Shown here: piece by piece, positions 60,714 through 64,000 of the stretch | Layout: every line of letters begins with the position of its first letter | Numbering within the stretch: the first letter of the stretch is position 1 | From: an uncultured Collinsella sp. | GTDB taxonomy: Bacteria; Actinomycetota; Coriobacteriia; Coriobacteriales; Coriobacteriaceae | DNA: 64,000 nt | Reading direction: 5' to 3' | Assembly (NCBI GenBank): GCA_958370325.1 | Contig: CATXJW010000002.1 | Location: 27,482-91,481 of the forward strand | The notes under the pieces: model-generated | The model's database searches: none | Seen by the model: the letters and a program-made list of their open reading frames with translations, nothing else | Told to the model about the DNA's origin: nothing | Translations under genes and position numbers: made by a program

Positions 60714-60777
60714 CTCGATTACCCCTTTCATCAGCCAAACACAACAGGCCAAAAGCCCGGCAACGGGCCCCAGACCC

Positions 60778-60813
60778 AAAAAGCCTCCCGCACGGCAACG
60801 CCCCGCGGGAGGC
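60778..60813 (-). terminator. Rho-independent terminator of focA
   Basis: GCCTCCCGC (60783-60791) and GCGGGAGGC (60805-60813) form a 9-bp stem. On the minus strand CTTTTTGG follows. It separates focA from the oxidoreductase-sel unit. Confidence 0.75.
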
Positions 60814-60835
60814 CCAACGTCAAACAGACGATACC

Positions 60836-61675
60836 TTACGCCTCGGACTTCTTGGCGTAGATAAACCAGTAGCCGAGCGCGACCAGAACCGCGCCGCCCA
60901 CGATGTTGCCCAGCGTGGCAGCGGACAGGTTAAACGCAATGCCCGCAGCGTTGAGCGCATCGGCGCCGGCGACGTCGGCACCATAGCCGCACGCGTGCAT
61001 CACGGCACCCATGGGCAAAAAGTACATGTTGGCGACACAGTGTTCAAAACCGCAGGCCACAAAGGCGGCGATGGGCAGCAGAATGCCCACAACCTTATCG
61101 ACCACGGTCTTGCCGGCGGTACCGATCCACACGGCCAGGCACACAAAGATGTTGCACAGGATGCCGCGGAAGAAGATCGTCACCCAGTCGATCGTCACCT
61201 TGCCGGCGGCGACGCTCACCATGGAATTGGCGACCGCCTCGCCGTTGAGCTTGTAAATGCCGGCCATGTACACCAAAAAGACGATGAACAGAGCACCGAC
61301 AAAGTTACCGACCCATACGACGACCCAAGCCTTGAGCATCTGGACCAGGGTGATCTTTTTGCTCTTGAGCGCGCAGACCATAAGCGAATTACCGGTGAAC
61401 AGCTCGGCGCCGCACACCAGCACCAGCACCAGGCCCAGGCAAAAGCACAGGCCGCCCACGACGCGCTGGGCGCCCCAGCCCAGCGTGCTATCGCTCAAGA
61501 ACACGGTAAAGAACAGGCCGCCGAAGGCAATAAACGCACCGGCGAACATTGCCAACAGAAAGGCCTTTGCGACCGGCAGGTTGGCCTTGGTCACGCCGGC
61601 GGCCTCGGTCTTGGCCTCGATCGCGGCGGGCGCCAGGCAATCGGGAGCAGGGTACTCCACCTTGGAATCTGCCAT
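60836..61675 (-). CDS. focA: Formate/nitrite channel
   Basis: The start at 61675 (MADSKVEYPAP) has GGAAAG upstream. The 279-residue protein has six hydrophobic helices and the family blocks FAGAFIAFGGLFFTV, CGAELFTGNSLMV, NFVGALFIV, GILCNIFVCLAVW and CGFEHCVANMYFLP. The last contains the pore His (FEHCVANM). It exports or imports formate across the membrane by a pH-gated pentamer. It sits between the Hyc genes and the oxidoreductase, feeding formate to the H2 system. Confidence 0.93.
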   Translation of the reverse strand: MADSKVEYPAPDCLAPAAIEAKTEAAGVTKANLPVAKAFLLAMFAGAFIAFGGLFFTVFLSDSTLGWGAQRVVGGLCFCLGLVLVLVCGAELFTGNSLMVCALKSKKITLVQMLKAWVVVWVGNFVGALFIVFLVYMAGIYKLNGEAVANSMVSVAAGKVTIDWVTIFFRGILCNIFVCLAVWIGTAGKTVVDKVVGILLPIAAFVACGFEHCVANMYFLPMGAVMHACGYGADVAGADALNAAGIAFNLSAATLGNIVGGAVLVALGYWFIYAKKSEA

Positions 61676-61714
61676 GTCAATCACTTCTTTCCTAATCAGC
61701 AGGGACAAGCGCTC

Positions 61715-62218
61715 CTATTGCTCTTGCCCCAAGCGGACAAAGCGGGAAAAGTCGTTGGCGACCACGGCGTCGTACACGGCGTCGACGGCGTCAAAGACTT
61801 CCGGGGACATGGGGTTGTAGAACTCCGTGTCGCCCGGCTGAATCCCAACGAAGACGATATCATCGCACGATTGCTCAATCTCTTCGATCAGAATCGACAA
61901 GGGAAGCGAATGCGTGGTGAACATCGACTTGCGGGCCACATCGCGCTTGTCGAGCAAGCGGATGGACCCGACGGGCAGTGCCATATCGGCGGCATCGACC
62001 AAGACCAGGCGAGGCGGACGCTCGCGCCTGACCTCGATGATGTCGTCCTCGGGCGTTTGGCCGCCGTCGATGGTGTACCAACCGGCGATGGGTGCGTCTT
62101 CCATCTGTTTGGAGAGCACGGGGCCAGCGGCATCGTCGGCACGCAGCACGCTTCCCGCCGTGAGCACGATACCCGCAAACGGGACGCCGTTCACACGTCC
62201 ATCCACAACGCGACCCAT
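61715..62218 (-). CDS. hycI: Hydrogenase maturation protease (HycI type)
   Basis: This 167-residue protease trims the C-terminus of the hydrogenase large subunit after nickel insertion. Conserved acidic ligands are visible in GSVLRADDAAGPVL (Asp), DGGQTPED and VLVDAADMALPVGSI (Asp), followed by THSLPLSIL (His). It overlaps hycH by one base and is part of the same transcript. Confidence 0.88.
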   Translation of the reverse strand: MGRVVDGRVNGVPFAGIVLTAGSVLRADDAAGPVLSKQMEDAPIAGWYTIDGGQTPEDDIIEVRRERPPRLVLVDAADMALPVGSIRLLDKRDVARKSMFTTHSLPLSILIEEIEQSCDDIVFVGIQPGDTEFYNPMSPEVFDAVDAVYDAVVANDFSRFVRLGQEQ

Positions 62219-62799
62219 TACTGCAACCTCCCCGTCAGATACACGCCCGACACATCGCGCACGCGCTCAACCAGATCGCGAAACTTCATTAAGAACGCGA
62301 CCTGCTGGGCATGCAGGCCAAAGTCGTCGTCGAACACCGAGATGCCAGCCTTGGCCGACCCGCGAAAACCGCGCTCGTCGAGCAACGCATCGCAGGCCTC
62401 GAGCAGCGACGGCACCGCCGCCTTGTCGAGCTGGCACTCGCCAAAGGAGCGGATGGCCTCAAACTTGGTTTTGGCCTCCCCCTCCGGCAGCGCGTCGACG
62501 AGCGAATAGAACACATCCACCGGCACCGACAGGCGCGGCTCAAAGCAGTCGAGCACGCCGGTGTGGTGGCCCACGGCGAGCGTGTAGTACAGCACGTCGC
62601 AGGCCTCCTGGGGAACGTCTTCCTCGGTCTCCACAAACTTACGCGTGAGCTCGTAAAAGACCACCTGGTCGGGCGCATGGCCCAGGCAGGGGTCGACGAC
62701 GCCCTCGGCGGCCTCGTCGCTTGCGCGCGAGGCATCGCCAAAAGAGCCGCCGAGCATGCCGGGGCCCGCAAAGTAACCAGAGCGGTCCGTGAGCTCCAT
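62218..62799 (-). CDS. hycH: Formate hydrogenlyase maturation protein HycH-like
   Basis: The 193-residue protein has VVFYELTRKFVETEEDVPQEA, DVLYYTLAVGHHTGVLDCFEP and the C-terminal FGLHAQQVAFLMKFRDLVERVR. These match the HycH family needed for assembling the formate hydrogenlyase hydrogenase. Its place between the small subunit and the protease agrees. It is a few tens of residues longer than E. coli HycH. Confidence 0.82.
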   Translation of the reverse strand: MELTDRSGYFAGPGMLGGSFGDASRASDEAAEGVVDPCLGHAPDQVVFYELTRKFVETEEDVPQEACDVLYYTLAVGHHTGVLDCFEPRLSVPVDVFYSLVDALPEGEAKTKFEAIRSFGECQLDKAAVPSLLEACDALLDERGFRGSAKAGISVFDDDFGLHAQQVAFLMKFRDLVERVRDVSGVYLTGRLQ

Positions 62800-63582
62800 C
62801 TAGCGACCTCCGGCCAGCACCAGATCCTGCAGCGCCGAGTAGACCTCAACGCGGCGCGGATCGTCCTGCTTGTCGATGAGCAGCGCCATGGCACCGCGGA
62901 TATCGCCCTTGGGCGCGCCCTCGAGCGTATCCATAAACTCATTGGCCAGGTCGCGGCCGTAACGGTAGCCGCTCATGGCGCGAGCCTCGCGCTCGATGGC
63001 AACGCGCAGCTTGTACGGCACACCGGGGTGCAGGATATCGGCCTGCTCGCCGGCGGCCTCCACCGTGGTCTCGGCATGGAGCTTTTGGTCTAGCAGACCG
63101 AGTGCCATGGCAAAGCCGTAGATGGTCTGCGCGGGGCTGGGCGGGCAGCCGGGGATGTAGACATCAACCGGCAGAATCTTGTCCGTACCGCCCCAGACGC
63201 AATAGTTGTCGTAGAAGATGCCACCGGTGCAACCGCACGCGCCATAGGACACCACGATCTTGGGATCGGGTGCGGCCTCAAAGGCGCGCAGGGCCGGCAT
63301 GCGCATGGCACGCGTCACGGCGCCGGTGTACAGCAGCACATCGGCGTGACGGGGCGAGGGCACGACCTTGATGCCAAAGCGCTCGACGTCGAAGACGGGC
63401 GTGATGGAACCGAAGATCTCGATCTCGCAGCCGTTGCAGCCGCCGCAGTCAACACGGTAGACGTACACCGAGCGCTTGATCTTCTTAAGAAGGGTCGCCT
63501 TGGCCTTCTCGATGCTCTCGTCGAGCTCGATCTTGGTCGGGCGGTACTGGAGCCGCTCGGGCAAAAGCGTGGGTTCGGCCAT
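62800..63582 (-). CDS. hycG: Hydrogenase-4/formate hydrogenlyase small subunit (NuoB-like, HycG/HyfI type)
   Basis: The 260-residue protein has the four-Cys proximal cluster pattern: CGGCNGCEIE, then YGACGCTGG and VYIPGCPPSPAQTIYG. It has VLLYTGAVTRAM as in NuoB and HycG. It holds the [4Fe-4S] cluster next to the NiFe site. The start is 2 nt after the ferredoxin-like gene. The C-terminal ~90 residues are longer than in NuoB, as in group 4 hydrogenases. Confidence 0.9.
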   Translation of the reverse strand: MAEPTLLPERLQYRPTKIELDESIEKAKATLLKKIKRSVYVYRVDCGGCNGCEIEIFGSITPVFDVERFGIKVVPSPRHADVLLYTGAVTRAMRMPALRAFEAAPDPKIVVSYGACGCTGGIFYDNYCVWGGTDKILPVDVYIPGCPPSPAQTIYGFAMALGLLDQKLHAETTVEAAGEQADILHPGVPYKLRVAIEREARAMSGYRYGRDLANEFMDTLEGAPKGDIRGAMALLIDKQDDPRRVEVYSALQDLVLAGGR

Positions 63583-63584
63583 GG

Positions 63585-64000
63585 TTACTCCTCCTTCGTT
63601 TCAAAATCCATGATGATGCCCTCGACCGGCGCAGGACCAGCGGGGATCTCGGGCGCATCGGGGTTGAGCTCGCGGTCGATATACTCCGGGTTCACGCCGT
63701 GGCCGCCCAGATACTCCATGCCGGGGCCCTGGGGCTCACCGGACGCAAGCGTCTCATTGGCAGCCATGCCGTGCGCGTTGCCGGTCTTTACGGCCGAGGC
63801 GGCGCGCAGGGCGTCAAGCTCGCGCTTGCACTCCTGGCACATACCGACGGTACGGGCGGCCTGCTCGGCCTCCATGCCGCCGGCCTTTTGCAGCAGGCGC
63901 TTGGCGTAGTCGATCTCCTTGTGCGGGGCAAACGGCTTGCCGCAGCGCGAGCAGTGCTCGAGCGTATAGACGCTCTTGCTGGTGAGGTCGTCCTTGCTCA
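63585..64000 (-). CDS. hycF: Formate hydrogenlyase ferredoxin-like subunit (HycF/HyfH type), partial
   Basis: The frame is open to the right edge; 138 codons are present. It has LEHCSRCGKPFAPHKEIDYAKRLL and later VGMCQECKRELDALRA, a C-terminal zinc or iron knuckle found in HycF/HyfH. The tail (after ~80 residues) is acidic and low in complexity. The N-terminal 2[4Fe-4S] domain would lie outside the window. It is directly upstream of the small subunit gene. Confidence 0.75.
   Translation of the reverse strand, partial: SKDDLTSKSVYTLEHCSRCGKPFAPHKEIDYAKRLLQKAGGMEAEQAARTVGMCQECKRELDALRAASAVKTGNAHGMAANETLASGEPQGPGMEYLGGHGVNPEYIDRELNPDAPEIPAGPAPVEGIIMDFETKEE

Noticed and set aside
57912..60860. 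Long plus-strand open frame opposite selA and the oxidoreductase (982 codons)
   Set aside because: It is low-complexity, Arg/His-rich, has no domains and covers three real minus-strand genes antisense.

Overview
The window is a stretch of a GC-rich, strictly anaerobic, gut-type Actinomycetota chromosome. It is most likely Coriobacteriia and probably Collinsella. The main reasons are the tig-clpP-clpX-valS-folC block, a formate hydrogenlyase plus selenocysteine plus molybdenum cluster, an LPxTG-like surface protein, and many intergenic palindromes of the kind seen in these genomes. The genus is an inference from gene content; no marker gene in the window proves it. Most genes are on the minus strand.

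Layout. (1) 1-2648: the first two genes of a pel-type exopolysaccharide operon running off the left edge. PelD carries a c-di-GMP I-site and PelE is partial. (2) 2.9-19.4 kb: an accessory island dominated by phage-defence genes and their remnants. It holds an AAA15 ATPase plus TOPRIM-like pair behind a perfect 47-nt palindrome, AbiH, an Avs-like nuclease-STAND protein split by an in-frame amber codon in its Walker A motif, an Abi_2 (AbiD/F) protein with an altered HEPN motif, an AbiEii remnant, and several unrecognised genes. The island also contains a frameshifted wecB fragment, a duplicated and partly decayed LPKTAD surface protein, and the C-terminal piece of a tyrosine recombinase. (3) 19.8-32.2 kb: a Wzx/Wzy-type capsular or exopolysaccharide locus read right to left. 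In transcription order it has a LoaP/RfaH-like NusG paralogue, a priming sugar phosphotransferase, glycosyltransferases, a truncated pyruvyltransferase, DUF1919, an acetyltransferase, Wzy, a pyruvyltransferase, Wzx and an FrhB-like protein. Three sequence features suggest phase variation here: a G10 tract that currently frameshifts the DUF1919 gene, a G9 tract just before the priming transferase, and a TATAAT-containing segment bounded by 15-bp inverted repeats upstream of the antiterminator gene.

(4) 32.3-48.2 kb: core genes. These are thrS, a zinc-ribbon membrane protein, a three-gene FAD/Fe-S oxidoreductase operon with DUF1667, an Xaa-Pro peptidase, folC, valS, clpX, clpP, tig and tRNA-Leu(TAG). 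The spaces between them hold long palindromes, including three hairpins with an exact 80-bp period. (5) 48.3-64 kb: anaerobic redox metabolism. This part has a two-subunit xanthine-dehydrogenase-type molybdoenzyme, glutamate dehydrogenase, a DUF3343 protein, mobA, tRNA-Sec (selC), selB, selA, a molybdopterin oxidoreductase with a Cys ligand, focA, and the tail of a formate hydrogenlyase operon (hycI, hycH, hycG-like, hycF-like) entering from the right edge.

How the parts work together. selA, selB and selC supply selenocysteine insertion, and mobA supplies the bis-MGD cofactor. FocA moves formate and the Hyc genes make hydrogenase, so the right end is a formate/H2 module whose Sec-containing dehydrogenase is presumably outside the window. 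The left end is about surface properties and phage resistance. The most unusual signals are the amber codon inside the Avs P-loop, the ribosome-site-occluding palindrome before the AAA15 gene, and the stacked phase-variation features of the capsule locus.
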